64,000 nucleotides of DNA from contig JAIXWV010000034.1 of NCBI GenBank assembly GCA_027491115.1, forward strand, positions 213,123 to 277,122. Reading direction: 5' to 3'. Each line of letters opens with the position of its first letter. Position 1 is the stretch's first letter. The notes under the pieces are model-generated. The model saw only the letters and a list, made by a program, of their open reading frames with translations. It ran no database searches and was not told the DNA's origin. The position numbers were made by a program, and so were the translations under genes. This document shows positions 43,189-51,885 of the stretch, piece by piece. This DNA comes from Pseudomonadota bacterium. Its GTDB lineage: Bacteria > Bdellovibrionota > UBA1018 > CAIMNF01.

Positions 43189-43662
43189 TTATCTGTTTGA
43201 ACGAGTGGTGGAGTCCTCGAGATAGCTCAGGTTGCCGCACACGGACTCCTCGGCCAGTTCCGCTGAATCACGATGATTCAGAAGCTCTACCCGTACAGTC
43301 ACAGCAGCACGATACCGATTGATCTCCACACGCTTCGCGATATGTGGGAAATAGGACCCGAATCCATCCTGTTTCACAAGGTAAACACCGGTCTTGACCT
43401 CGCCACTATAGGCATCCATACCGTCAGCGGTAATCGTGCTTTTCGAGCTTTCAATTTTTTCCACGGACATCCTGCGGTCCAGAACTTGAGCGATGATCTC
43501 GGTTTCGGTGGAGCGACTGTCATTCAAACGCAGCTCCGTCACACAAGTGGCCTCGATCATCTCCCGATCAGATGCCGACACTTTATTGTAATCCAGACGA
43601 TAGACGCCCGCCTGGGCGGAACTGACTGCGAAAACAGACAAAATAAACAAAGCTTGATTCAT
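43189..43662 (-). CDS. Small exported protein, unknown
   Basis: A 157-residue protein with signal peptide (NQALFILSVFAVSSAQA). The mature part is beta-rich with two Cys (EATCVTEL and ESVCGNL). No family recognised. GGAG lies 8 bases before the ATG, and a TTGCAT-N16-TAAACT promoter is visible a little further up. It precedes the second OPT gene on the same strand but they are separated by 42 bases with no obvious coupling. Confidence 0.7.
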   Translation of the reverse strand: MNQALFILSVFAVSSAQAGVYRLDYNKVSASDREMIEATCVTELRLNDSRSTETEIIAQVLDRRMSVEKIESSKSTITADGMDAYSGEVKTGVYLVKQDGFGSYFPHIAKRVEINRYRAAVTVRVELLNHRDSAELAEESVCGNLSYLEDSTTRSNR

Positions 43663-43752
43663 GGTAAATCTCCGAAAGCGCGCAGTTTACCACAGCGTAA
43701 GAATGATGCAATTTATTTTTATATAAAATTTATTGAATCATTTCACCAGACA

Positions 43753-43776
43753 AAGTGTGTCTGAAATTACACACTT
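43753..43776. promoter_or_regulatory. 24-bp inverted repeat (operator-like)
   Basis: AAGTGTGT-N8-ACACACTT is a perfect 8-base dyad in the AT-rich gap between the divergent genes at 43662 and 43810. Spacing does not fit CRP (which needs N6 between TGTGA and TCACA), so the regulator is unknown. Confidence 0.4.
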
Positions 43777-43809
43777 CACGATCGATGCTCTACGAGAGAC
43801 ATTTAAAAG

Positions 43810-45078
43810 ATGCAGCAACTCATGGTCAAAATCGGACTCCTCAGTACGACCATGATTCTCCTGTTTCAGACCGCCATGGCTTCCGTCGGTCCTTTACCCG
43901 GTCTCCCCCTGAGCTGCGAATGCAATTCTCCCGACGGACTCAAACCATGCGGAATCACTCCAGCATTCATGAGCCAAACCCCCGAGATCATCGCCCGAAA
44001 GCTAGGCTTCGACGTTCCACGGGACCACAAAAGATTGAAAACCTTCGCTGATCAATCAGCACTCTTGAAGGCCTTTGTGCAATTCTTGGAGAAAAGCGAC
44101 CGGTCCAGACTGTTCTATCCGGAGTACTACACCCGCGCTACCAAAGACGCATCGGTCCTCACCCTTCAGAGCAAATTCATTCCCAAGAGCCCAACTGAGA
44201 TGGATGAGTACTTCAGATGTTCCATCCCGGAGGGAAAATACTGTTTATACAGGAAGAAGCTCAGACCCTACCTCGGTTTGGCTGCCAAAGTTTCGGGTAT
44301 TGATTACTCTTTCCTTGCCTGTCAGTCCTACGTGGAAAGTCGGTTTCAACACAATGCGCGCTCATCGGTCGGTGCAATTGGATTTTCGCAAATCCGCCCA
44401 ATGAACATCGAACACATGAACAGAATTCTGAAGCAGGCGCAGAAAATCGCCATCAAACGAAGACCTGCCAGTTCACTCGCTCCTAAAGAAGGTCGAATCC
44501 AGACTGTTCAGAACGACATTTCACAACTCTGGGGAGAGTTTTGGAAAGGCACCCACCACGCTCCTGCGAAGCTCTGCAAGAACGATTTGACCTGTTACCG
44601 CCAGGCCTTCCTGGCCCAAGCTATGGCCCTCAAGACCGACATGTTGATCATGGCGACAAGTTCTACAGGACTCAGAGTCGGATTTGATGAGGATGGTGAC
44701 TTCCGTGTAGAAGACATGGACAAGGGCGACTCACTATTGATCCTCGCAGGCAGCTACAATCTCGGGGTAACACGGACCATCCGGCTATTGGCTACATTTT
44801 GCAGTGGAACTGAAAAACTTAAGGAGTGCTTGGACCGGATGACTGAAGGACACTTTGACGATCCAAAGCTTGAAAGTGAAAGAAAAAGAGATGTTCGGGC
44901 TATCGTGAATTATGTCATGCGTATCCGGGACTGCTCACAACAATACTCGGCTGAGCAACTGGACTTTGATGATGATGTCAGGTGGACCCCCAAGACCAGA
45001 ACGACCAGGCAAAACGAACAACGCGATCGGGTATCCAAGTGCCTTCTGAATCCCTGCCCGTATAGAAGCAACCTCTAA
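43810..45078 (+). CDS. Exported lytic transglycosylase-like protein
   Basis: A 422-residue protein with signal peptide (about 1-24, ending TAMAS). An SLT-like motif set is present: DYSFLACQSYVESRFQHNARS with the catalytic Glu in S-Y-V-E-S, and SVGAIGFSQIRPMNIEHM. The flanking regions, including a Cys-rich N-terminus (SCECNSPDGLKPC) and a long insert with YRKKLRPYLGL, are not typical of the short SLT family. Late segment LLILAGSYNLGVTRTIRLL matches the SLT Y-N motif. Hence a divergent murein hydrolase, possibly lineage-specific. Two in-frame ATGs (43810, 43822) are both usable. Confidence 0.8.
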   Translation: MQQLMVKIGLLSTTMILLFQTAMASVGPLPGLPLSCECNSPDGLKPCGITPAFMSQTPEIIARKLGFDVPRDHKRLKTFADQSALLKAFVQFLEKSDRSRLFYPEYYTRATKDASVLTLQSKFIPKSPTEMDEYFRCSIPEGKYCLYRKKLRPYLGLAAKVSGIDYSFLACQSYVESRFQHNARSSVGAIGFSQIRPMNIEHMNRILKQAQKIAIKRRPASSLAPKEGRIQTVQNDISQLWGEFWKGTHHAPAKLCKNDLTCYRQAFLAQAMALKTDMLIMATSSTGLRVGFDEDGDFRVEDMDKGDSLLILAGSYNLGVTRTIRLLATFCSGTEKLKECLDRMTEGHFDDPKLESERKRDVRAIVNYVMRIRDCSQQYSAEQLDFDDDVRWTPKTRTTRQNEQRDRVSKCLLNPCPYRSNL

Positions 45079-45084
45079 AAAGAA

Positions 45085-45112
45085 CCGGCGCTCCCCTTCC
45101 AGGGAGCGCCGG
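45085..45112 (-). terminator. Rho-independent terminator of 45140-45661 gene
   Basis: A perfect 11-bp stem CCGGCGCTCCC / GGGAGCGCCGG with 6-base loop; on the minus strand it is followed by TTCTTTTTA. It also lies just behind the stop of the plus-strand transglycosylase gene and may serve both. Confidence 0.85.
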
Positions 45113-45139
45113 CACCATCACTTAAAAGACTAATTTCCT

Positions 45140-45661
45140 TTACTCAGCAGAGAAGAAAGGAAGCCCATTGTTCATGATGTAACGGATGGTGTAGTAAGTC
45201 ACCGCACCGACGATCACCACTCCTGCAACGATCAGAATGGGATTCTGACCGCCCTTACCACCGAGAAAATGAGCACCGGTGGTTTTGGAGTTCTCGATGA
45301 ACTTCATTGCCAGCTGACTTGCTGCATCTGGAGTGATCGCTCCCTCTTTCATGGCAACCATCAGGCGGTCGAAATCAATTCGGGTTTCGCGGTCGAGAAT
45401 GTTGTTCCTCACGTAATCCATCATCTCGATCGGTGTGACTCCGTTCGATTCCAATACAGAAAGGCGGTCCTTGAGTTGAAGCAGCGCCACATCTTTTGAG
45501 GCGGAGTCACTGGCATCAAGGTTCACACTGACGGAATAACTGAATTGCTCGAAGGCATCCGCAATCATGTCATGATGATTAGCTGGACTGATCACCGGAG
45601 CCGCGAAGGCTGAGTTCCCTACAAGAGCCGCTACCATCAGTGCACTGAATACTTTCAACAT
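45140..45661 (-). CDS. Exported protein with C-terminal membrane anchor, unknown
   Basis: A 173-residue protein: signal peptide (MLKVFSALMVAALVGNSAFA), a helical mature domain (residues 25-130, with LKDRLSVLESNGVTPIEMMDYVRNNILDRETRIDFDRLM), then a Gly-rich linker and a transmembrane segment (PILIVAGVVIVGAVTYYTIRYIM) near the C-terminus. No family recognised. AAAGGAG lies 6 bases before the ATG, within reach of a 16-bp dyad in the leader (45678-45693). Confidence 0.7.
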   Translation of the reverse strand: MLKVFSALMVAALVGNSAFAAPVISPANHHDMIADAFEQFSYSVSVNLDASDSASKDVALLQLKDRLSVLESNGVTPIEMMDYVRNNILDRETRIDFDRLMVAMKEGAITPDAASQLAMKFIENSKTTGAHFLGGKGGQNPILIVAGVVIVGAVTYYTIRYIMNNGLPFFSAE

Positions 45662-45971
45662 ACGATCTCCTTTTTCTCTCAGATCAATCTGAGGAGACCG
45701 TTTCTATGGTGAACTCGATCCGTGGTCTAGATGCGACGATTGTCCCGGACCCAGGTCAAAATCACACCAAACGAGCTGAGGGATGCGCCAATACGCGTGT
45801 ATCGCAGGACTCCACGAATCACAGTTCAAAGGCGAGGACCGATTGTCCCATGTCTGACAGAAATAAATTCAAAACAGACCAAATAATCGACAACTCGGAT
45901 GGTCAAATCAGGAACGACGGACGGGTCTAGGGCCAGTAAGTGCACCCTGTCAACTGAGCGACCGCCTCAAT
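45662..45971. other. Gene-poor stretch with leader dyad
   Basis: 310 bases between two minus-strand genes. At its left end lies CTCAGAT-CA-ATCTGAG (45678-45693), a 16-bp dyad just upstream of the Shine-Dalgarno site of the gene ending at 45661; it could be a leader hairpin. A weak open frame (45706-45930) shows low-complexity coding and no ribosome-binding site. Nothing else was seen. Confidence 0.5.
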
Positions 45972-46937
45972 TCACTCGACAATTGAAACGTTACCGTTAC
46001 GGAAGTCAATCGACAATAACCCGTAAGGCAACCATCTCAAGGGTGGAATAACATCAATGATCCGATGGCACCCTTGTTCAGCCGAGCCCCAGCCCGCATC
46101 ACGAAAACAAACGGGCTCAGTGTTGGACCGTTCCTCAAGACCCTGAAGATCGCTCAAGAGGCGCGGATTGATCTCCATCAGGGAGTTCTGGAGCGCTCTC
46201 GGCAGCATGAGATCGTTCACGAGGACCACTTTCCCGGCTCCGTCTGAGAACACGAGGTCACTTGGCTTTTTGGAAACAACGTTCTGAACACCCCGCTCAG
46301 TCGGCTCAAGAATTCCGAGTTTACCCATTTTCATTTGAAACTTCTGAGTGATCTGGAGTCCTTTTGTAGGATCCAACATGACGGTTCCATGGGTTCGCAC
46401 ATCCACTGAAAACGACTGTCTAGGAAATGAGCTTCGATCCGGGAGACCCAGTACGGCCTGGTCCATACGTATCGTGTCTTCAGAGTGTAAGAATCCACTC
46501 AACACGAACTTCTTCTCAAAGTCGAAGAATTGAATCACTCCACCTCCGACCTGAGGTAGGTCCGAAACCCTCATAGGCATAAGTTCCGGTTTACCTGGAA
46601 GCCTCAAGTCTGATTCCAGATTCTTACACTTGATCTTTCGAACCAAGTTGGAACCTTTCAAGAATGAAACCTCGAAGCAGCAATTCTCTGACCTAAACCG
46701 GCGCTTAGCTAAGCCGGTCACCGGATCCATAAAATAGGGAGTGACCGCCCGCCCTAACTCATATTGGAAGTATTGACGCGAAAACACTCCACCCCTTGAC
46801 CGAAAGGGAATATTCCTGGCTTGATCAGAAACTGCCTTCAAGACTCCCGGGTCCAAAATGAGCTCACCGGCGTAACCATCCATGGAGCTGAAGAAAAGGC
46901 CAAAAACCGCCACAACGAACAGTCTGGTTGAAATCAT
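45972..46937 (-). CDS. Exported protein, unknown
   Basis: A 321-residue protein with signal peptide (about 1-23, SSMDGYAG). The mature part is beta-rich, with paired cysteines (SENCCFEVSF, KIKCKNLE; PVCFRDAGWGSAEQGCHRI). No family recognised. TTAAAC ends 7 bases before the ATG and there is no ribosome-binding site, so it is a leaderless candidate. It is divergent from the PepSY gene. Confidence 0.7.
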   Translation of the reverse strand: MISTRLFVVAVFGLFFSSMDGYAGELILDPGVLKAVSDQARNIPFRSRGGVFSRQYFQYELGRAVTPYFMDPVTGLAKRRFRSENCCFEVSFLKGSNLVRKIKCKNLESDLRLPGKPELMPMRVSDLPQVGGGVIQFFDFEKKFVLSGFLHSEDTIRMDQAVLGLPDRSSFPRQSFSVDVRTHGTVMLDPTKGLQITQKFQMKMGKLGILEPTERGVQNVVSKKPSDLVFSDGAGKVVLVNDLMLPRALQNSLMEINPRLLSDLQGLEERSNTEPVCFRDAGWGSAEQGCHRIIDVIPPLRWLPYGLLSIDFRNGNVSIVE

Positions 46938-47019
46938 GGGGGCGGTTTAACACGCCTTGACGCTAAGCGCAAGCGGTATATTTCTAAGTGTGTTAGGATC
47001 GGCCCCAAGGAGACCTACC

Positions 47020-47277
47020 ATGAAGATTTCATTTCTGATCGCTACCTTGGCACTGTTCACCTCTACCGCACAGGCAAAAAAGAATTGTACGGATGAAGCA
47101 AAAGAAAAGTGGATGAGCATCGAGGAATTCAAAAAGCAGAAAGAAGCCGAGGGCTACCAGATCCGCAAGTTCAAGCAGCCGGGAACCTGCTATGAAATTT
47201 ACGGAACCGATAAAGCCGGCAAGAAGGTAGAGGTTTACTTCAATCCGGTTGACGGGAGTGTGGTCAAATCCAAGTGA
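47020..47277 (+). CDS. PepSY-domain small exported protein
   Basis: An 85-residue periplasmic protein: signal peptide MKISFLIATLALFTSTAQA, then a single PepSY-like domain (EEFKKQKEAEGYQIRKFKQPGTCYEIYGTDKAGKKVEVYF, NPVDGSVV). AAGGAG lies 8 bases before ATG 47020. The stop overlaps the GTG start of the porin gene, so the two are coupled. Similar PepSY-plus-porin pairs occur in other proteobacteria, which suggests a shared envelope role. Confidence 0.85.
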   Translation: MKISFLIATLALFTSTAQAKKNCTDEAKEKWMSIEEFKKQKEAEGYQIRKFKQPGTCYEIYGTDKAGKKVEVYFNPVDGSVVKSK

Positions 47278-48482
47278 ACTGCCATTCGACTTGGTTCAAG
47301 GCCGCATCTCTATTTGCAGCAGTCCTCTTTCCATCCGCTGTATTCGCGGACGGAGCAGGACCGTTCGATCCGGTAACCTTTGATGACGGAATCGTATTAT
47401 CCCATCCTGAAGACCGCTATAAAGCAGCGCTCCGGTTTCGGATTCAGAATTTGCTCGAATTGCGGTCATTTTCAGGGAGCGACCTAGGAATCGAAGAGAT
47501 TCGGGGTCGAGTACGCCGCGCCCGAATCCGGATGTCCGGCCATGTGGTGAATCCGAGACTGACTTACCAGCTCCAACTCTCATTAAGCAGGGAAGATCAA
47601 GACTGGAGTGAATCCCAATTCCCGAACGTTCTCAGAGATGCGAACTTTACCTACTCCTTCCTTCAAGAACAGAGCCAGGCCCTTTCGGTCTCTTTCGGAC
47701 AAGGCAAGCTTCCCGGAAACCGCCAAAGAGTGATCTCGTCCGGTGAACTTCAATTCGCTGACCGGTCCCTCGTAAACCGAACATTCAATATCGATCGTGA
47801 CTTCGGAATGCAGTTTCACTACAAACGGGAGTCCTGGAACCTACGTGGCTCGATCTCAAGCGGTGAGGGACGAAACCTGTCTTTCCCGTCAGACTCCGGT
47901 CTGGCTTGGGTGGTCCGTGGTGAGATCCTCCCTTTTGGGCCGTTCATCGGACGGGAGGATTACGTCGAGGGAGACCTGAAATACCACGATCAACTTCGAA
48001 TGAGCCTCGGCCTGACCCGAGCAGTATTCAAGAATTCAAACCGGGCGGGAGGAACGATCGGGACTTTCTTTACTACAACTGGCGATCCGAACACCGGGAC
48101 TCCCATCAGAAGTGACCAGACCGTCCATCTACTCGATCTGATTGCGAAATACCGGGGTTGGTCACTGCAGGCTGAAATCGGCGAGCGAAACTCACCGAAT
48201 GGCGTACTGAGCGCGACACAGGCCTTATTCGAAGGTACAGGGTGGATGGTACAATCCGGCTACCTGTTTGCCGATCGATGGGAAGTCGTTGGCCGTTTTG
48301 CGAGAGTAAGTCCTGAAGCAAAGTCAAAAATCGACTCACGAAACACCCTATTGGCGCAAACCACTGCGGGACTCAACTACTATTTGGACGGACACAGGGT
48401 CAAGGCGCAAATGGACCTCACCCGTCAATCATTGACAGACCCCTCTTGGGTGACAAGACTGAATCTTGAAATCGGTATTTGA
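47274..48482 (+). CDS. OprO/OprP-type porin
   Basis: A 402-residue outer-membrane barrel of the phosphate-selective porin O/P family. A signal peptide (SLFAAVLFPSAVFA) is followed by ALRFRIQNLLELRS, RGRVRRARIRMSGHVVNPRLTYQLQLSLS and LSVSFGQGKLPGNRQRVISSGELQFADRSLVNRTFNIDRDFGMQF, the characteristic N-terminal half, and by strands through to NLEIGI. The start is GTG 47274, overlapping the PepSY stop (GTGA). The basic loop residues suggest anion transport, although phosphate is not shown. Confidence 0.88.
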   Translation: MNCHSTWFKAASLFAAVLFPSAVFADGAGPFDPVTFDDGIVLSHPEDRYKAALRFRIQNLLELRSFSGSDLGIEEIRGRVRRARIRMSGHVVNPRLTYQLQLSLSREDQDWSESQFPNVLRDANFTYSFLQEQSQALSVSFGQGKLPGNRQRVISSGELQFADRSLVNRTFNIDRDFGMQFHYKRESWNLRGSISSGEGRNLSFPSDSGLAWVVRGEILPFGPFIGREDYVEGDLKYHDQLRMSLGLTRAVFKNSNRAGGTIGTFFTTTGDPNTGTPIRSDQTVHLLDLIAKYRGWSLQAEIGERNSPNGVLSATQALFEGTGWMVQSGYLFADRWEVVGRFARVSPEAKSKIDSRNTLLAQTTAGLNYYLDGHRVKAQMDLTRQSLTDPSWVTRLNLEIGI

Positions 48483-48531
48483 ATTGACTGGCAACTGCCA
48501 GATTTGTTACTCCATCGACCTCGGAGAACTC

Positions 48532-49173
48532 ATGAAAGCTTTGCAAGCATTTCCATTCCTGCTTCTGATTGTGTCTTTTTTGCCCCTGACCTCTTGGGCA
48601 CAGGGCCCCGTCCGGGACGGGTTCACCCGGGACGATTTGAGTTTCCCGTTCCAATGGAGAGCGAACCCCCTCCAGCCCGGAGTGGTCCTTGACCAAGTGA
48701 TTGATCTCGATCCGTTCGACGCCCCAGGAAAGTCCCATGCAGACTTCACTGAATTCAGGATCATCTTCGGTCACGGGAGTCAGGCGATTTTTGATGCTCT
48801 CGGGGTGGACGAGGTTGCCGGACTCAAGCGCTCCGATGCCATGGCAAAAATCAAAACATTGGAAGCTGAAGGTAAATCTGAGCGGGATGGCGCCTACATC
48901 GCGGGACTCACCAACATCCATGGCCGCCAGATCTTCATGTTTTTCAACCTCAACCGTCTGGCATTCAGTACCGAGTTCGCCATCCGCGTTCTGAGTCACG
49001 AGCCCGTGCATCTGTCGCGCTATTTGATCACCCAGGAAGCCAAGCCCGATGTCGACTACTACAACGATCCCTATGTCACTCTGAATGACGAAAACGAGGA
49101 ATATTTTGCCGAGTCAATTGAACGACTCACGACCTTGGCTCTGGACCGTTATTTCCAGGTCACCCTTCCCTGA
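48532..49173 (+). CDS. Exported putative zinc peptidase (HEPVH motif)
   Basis: A 213-residue protein with signal peptide (AFPFLLLIVSFLPLTSWA). Residues around 165-205 read IRVLSHEPVHLSRYLI, followed by NDENEEYFAESIERL; HEPVH fits the gluzincin/zincin H-E-x-x-H motif and the later Glu-rich helix could supply the third zinc ligand (E-Y-F-A-E). No named family recognised. ATG 48532 has GGAG 6 bases upstream. It follows the porin gene by 49 bases, so it may be in the same transcript. Confidence 0.65.
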   Translation: MKALQAFPFLLLIVSFLPLTSWAQGPVRDGFTRDDLSFPFQWRANPLQPGVVLDQVIDLDPFDAPGKSHADFTEFRIIFGHGSQAIFDALGVDEVAGLKRSDAMAKIKTLEAEGKSERDGAYIAGLTNIHGRQIFMFFNLNRLAFSTEFAIRVLSHEPVHLSRYLITQEAKPDVDYYNDPYVTLNDENEEYFAESIERLTTLALDRYFQVTLP

Positions 49174-49214
49174 TCCCGCTTTCCGTTCCGCCAGTTACTC
49201 GTTAAACTTGTTTC

Positions 49215-50648
49215 ATGAGCTGGCTACTATTGGCCTTGATCCTTCCCCTAGCAGGCGTTCAGGCAACTGAGATTGTCAATGATGTCACCAAACTGAACCC
49301 GATCCGGGTCGATCAGATCGTCCGTCCCGATTCGTTGAATGAGATCCGAAAATACGTTTCTGAGGCCCGGGGTCCAGTGTCGATCGGTGGTGGTCGGTAC
49401 AGCATGGGTGGACAGACCGCCAGCGAAGGAACTTTACACATCGACATGCGGAGCATGAATCGGGTGCTTGAACTGGATGTCGAGAGTAAGAGGATACGGG
49501 TCCAGGCAGGAATCACCTGGCGGGATATACAGGAGGCCATCGATCCCCATGATCTCTCCGTCCGGATCATGCAGACCTATTCGAACTTCACGGTAGGTGG
49601 ATCCTTGAGCGTGAACGTGCACGGGCGCTATATCGGAGAAGGTCCTCTTGTCCGTTCAGTAGAGAGTATCCGGGTGGTTCTTGCGGACGGATCTCTGATC
49701 GATGCATCACCCACGAAGAACAGTGAAATCTTCTTCGGGGCCATTGGAGGATACGGTGGACTCGGGGTCATTGTAGAGGCAACCCTGTCACTCACCAAGA
49801 ATGAGAAGATCGAACGCACCCGTCAACGCATGTCGGTCGAGGAATACCCAAACTATTTCAGGTCGAAAGTACGGGACGACCGGAATGTCATTTTTCAGAA
49901 TGCCGATCTTTACCCACCCTTTTTCAAGACGGTGAACTCGGTGGAATGGAGAAGGACGGAGAAACCCCTCACCTCGGAAGAACGCCTCATTCCAAGAGAC
50001 CAAAAGTATGTATTTCAACCTCGCGCAATCCGTGCGCTGAACCATCTTCCGGGAGGCAAGATCCTGCGAAGTGCCGTGATCGATCCCTTGGTCACTGCCA
50101 AGTCAGCCGTCGTTTGGAGGAACCATGAAGCAAGCTACGACGTGGCTGAGCTCGAACCTCCCAGTCGTGAAAAAACAACTTTCGTTCTTCAAGAGTATTT
50201 CGTGCCGGCAGGAAAACTGAATGAATTCATTCCGAGAATGCGAAAAGTTTTCAAAAAACATCGAGTGAGAGTGTTCAATGTTTCCATTCGACACGCCCTC
50301 CCCGATCCGGGCACTCTTCTGGCATGGGCTCCGGAGGAAGTTTTCGCACTCGTGATCTACTACGAACAAGGTACTGGTGAGCGGGCCAAGGTACGCGTGG
50401 CCGACTGGACGCGAGAGCTGATTTCAGAAGCCTTAGCCGTCAAGGGCAGCTATTACCTTCCCTATCAGATTCACGCGACACCTGAGCAGTTCCATTCAGC
50501 CTACCCGCGCGCGCAGGAGTTCTTTCTGCTCAAAAAGAAGCTCGATCCAAGCAACAAGTTCAGGAACAAGCTTTGGGATCGCTACTACGCTCCGATACTT
50601 TCCAAGTCAAATCTAGACATCAAGACGAGGCTTCCTGCCTCAAAGTAG
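49215..50648 (+). CDS. Exported FAD-linked oxidase (PCMH domain)
   Basis: A 477-residue protein with N-terminal Sec-type signal (LLLALILPLAGVQA, no twin Arg) and an FAD-binding PCMH domain: RPDSLNEIRKYVSEARGPVSIGGGRYSMGGQTAS, VQAGITWRDIQEAIDPHDLSVRIMQTYSNFTVGGSLSVNVHGR and GGYGGLGVIVEATLSLT. The C-terminal half resembles alditol/L-gulonolactone-type or sterol reductase-like oxidases (LDPSNKFRNKLWDRYY). Flavin enzymes exported by Sec are uncommon, since folded flavoproteins usually use Tat, so cofactor loading after export is implied. Substrate unknown. It follows the HEPVH gene by 41 bases. Confidence 0.85.
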   Translation: MSWLLLALILPLAGVQATEIVNDVTKLNPIRVDQIVRPDSLNEIRKYVSEARGPVSIGGGRYSMGGQTASEGTLHIDMRSMNRVLELDVESKRIRVQAGITWRDIQEAIDPHDLSVRIMQTYSNFTVGGSLSVNVHGRYIGEGPLVRSVESIRVVLADGSLIDASPTKNSEIFFGAIGGYGGLGVIVEATLSLTKNEKIERTRQRMSVEEYPNYFRSKVRDDRNVIFQNADLYPPFFKTVNSVEWRRTEKPLTSEERLIPRDQKYVFQPRAIRALNHLPGGKILRSAVIDPLVTAKSAVVWRNHEASYDVAELEPPSREKTTFVLQEYFVPAGKLNEFIPRMRKVFKKHRVRVFNVSIRHALPDPGTLLAWAPEEVFALVIYYEQGTGERAKVRVADWTRELISEALAVKGSYYLPYQIHATPEQFHSAYPRAQEFFLLKKKLDPSNKFRNKLWDRYYAPILSKSNLDIKTRLPASK

Positions 50649-50653
50649 CCTCG

Positions 50654-51814
50654 TCACGCTGATCCGGTAAGACGGCGGAGCATGTTCTTTCCGGCTACAG
50701 CACCTTGGGTCACAGCAGCCTGAATGAGGAAGCCTCCGGTCGGCGCCCACCAATCGAGCATTTCTCCGCCTACAAAAACGCCAGGTATTTTCTTGAGTTC
50801 GAGTTCATGGCCGGGCACGATCGATACCTCCGAGAGATCCACCCCACCCGTACTCGAGATGGCCTCGATCAACGGACGCGGGCGGACCAGTTCGATCCTG
50901 AATCCCTTGATCTGCCGGACCAACTCTTCCAGATTCCCACGCACAGACTCGGGTGAATGGTGAAACAGCAGCGCCAATGAGGCATCAGGAAGGGCCAGTA
51001 GCTTCTTCACACGTCTCATGGGGGACAAGTTTTCGCGAACGGATCGAAGTCGCTCCAAAATCTCACCTTCGGACATTGACGGTTTCAGGTCGAGAATCGC
51101 TTCCCCCGGTTTCCCCAAAAAATACACCGGTGTGCCCTCGAGTCCGTAGCGGGTCACCACCAACTCTCCTGCTTTTTCTCCGTTCTGGTTTTTGAACACC
51201 ATATTCTTGAGCGGCTTCCCCTCGGCTTCTGCCAGGAAAGCCTCGCTCCAAGCCACTTCGTATCCGACATTCGCGGGCCGAAACCCGTTCACCCGGACTC
51301 CGGCGCGCTCGATGGAGGCGGGCCAGAGAGGTGCCGTGTCTTCCCAGCTCCCACCTCCGAGAAACAATCCGGTGACAGAGCCTGAGACCGTACTTTCGAA
51401 GCCACTCCACTCGTGATTCGGAACAAATCGAACGCCTTGGGTTTCCAACTTCGAACGCCAGGCCCTGAGTAAGCCTGAGGCTTTCATTTCCCTGACGAAA
51501 TAGCGATCCGAAGTGCCCACGAAAGTCTCGAGGCCGAGCGAATGAATGAAACTGATCCAATCCTGCGGTGAAAGAACCTTGAAAAAGCTTCTCCAAACCT
51601 CGGGGGACCATCCTCGATAGTGTGAAATGAAGTTCTCCAGATCCGTGTGATGCGACACATTGAGACCGGAGCTCCCGGCGATCAGGAGCTTCCGACCGTA
51701 AGAGGGACGGCGCTCGAACAAGGTCACCGACACTCCCGATTGGGAGAGCACACTGGCGGCCATGAGACCTGCCGGACCGGAACCGTAAATCATGGCGGAT
51801 GGAGATTGCGTCAT
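50654..51814 (-). CDS. NAD(P)/FAD-dependent oxidoreductase (HI0933/TIGR03862-like)
   Basis: A 386-residue flavoprotein. The N-terminal dinucleotide motif is MIYGSGPAGLMAASVLSQSGVSVTLFERRPSYGRKLLIAGSSGLN, typical of HI0933-like proteins (the G-R-K-L-L-I-A-G-S-S-G-L-N word), and the C-terminal GVFVGGEMLDWWAPTGGFLIQAAVTQGAVAG closes the FAD site. Function in this family (related to YhiN) is unknown. It is convergent with the FAD oxidase gene. Confidence 0.9.
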   Translation of the reverse strand: MTQSPSAMIYGSGPAGLMAASVLSQSGVSVTLFERRPSYGRKLLIAGSSGLNVSHHTDLENFISHYRGWSPEVWRSFFKVLSPQDWISFIHSLGLETFVGTSDRYFVREMKASGLLRAWRSKLETQGVRFVPNHEWSGFESTVSGSVTGLFLGGGSWEDTAPLWPASIERAGVRVNGFRPANVGYEVAWSEAFLAEAEGKPLKNMVFKNQNGEKAGELVVTRYGLEGTPVYFLGKPGEAILDLKPSMSEGEILERLRSVRENLSPMRRVKKLLALPDASLALLFHHSPESVRGNLEELVRQIKGFRIELVRPRPLIEAISSTGGVDLSEVSIVPGHELELKKIPGVFVGGEMLDWWAPTGGFLIQAAVTQGAVAGKNMLRRLTGSA

Positions 51815-51849
51815 CGGACCCTTTCATCATGCCTCAGCCACAGGCAGGG

Positions 51850-51878
51850 TTGCAATGTCGAGATTTTTGCGAAAATCT
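51850..51878 (+). promoter_or_regulatory. Promoter of ppa (TTGCAA-N17-AAATCT)
   Basis: TTGCAA (51850-51855) and AAATCT (51873-51878) are 17 bases apart and the second ends 7 bases before ATG 51886. The -35 equals that of fusA. Confidence 0.45.
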
Positions 51879-51885
51879 AGTCGAT

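Noticed and set aside
43753..43776. CRP site
   Set aside because: TGTG and CACA are ten bases apart, not eight; spacing does not fit CRP.
45706..45930. 74-residue plus-strand frame in an intergenic
   Set aside because: No ribosome-binding site and low-complexity sequence; unlikely to be coding.
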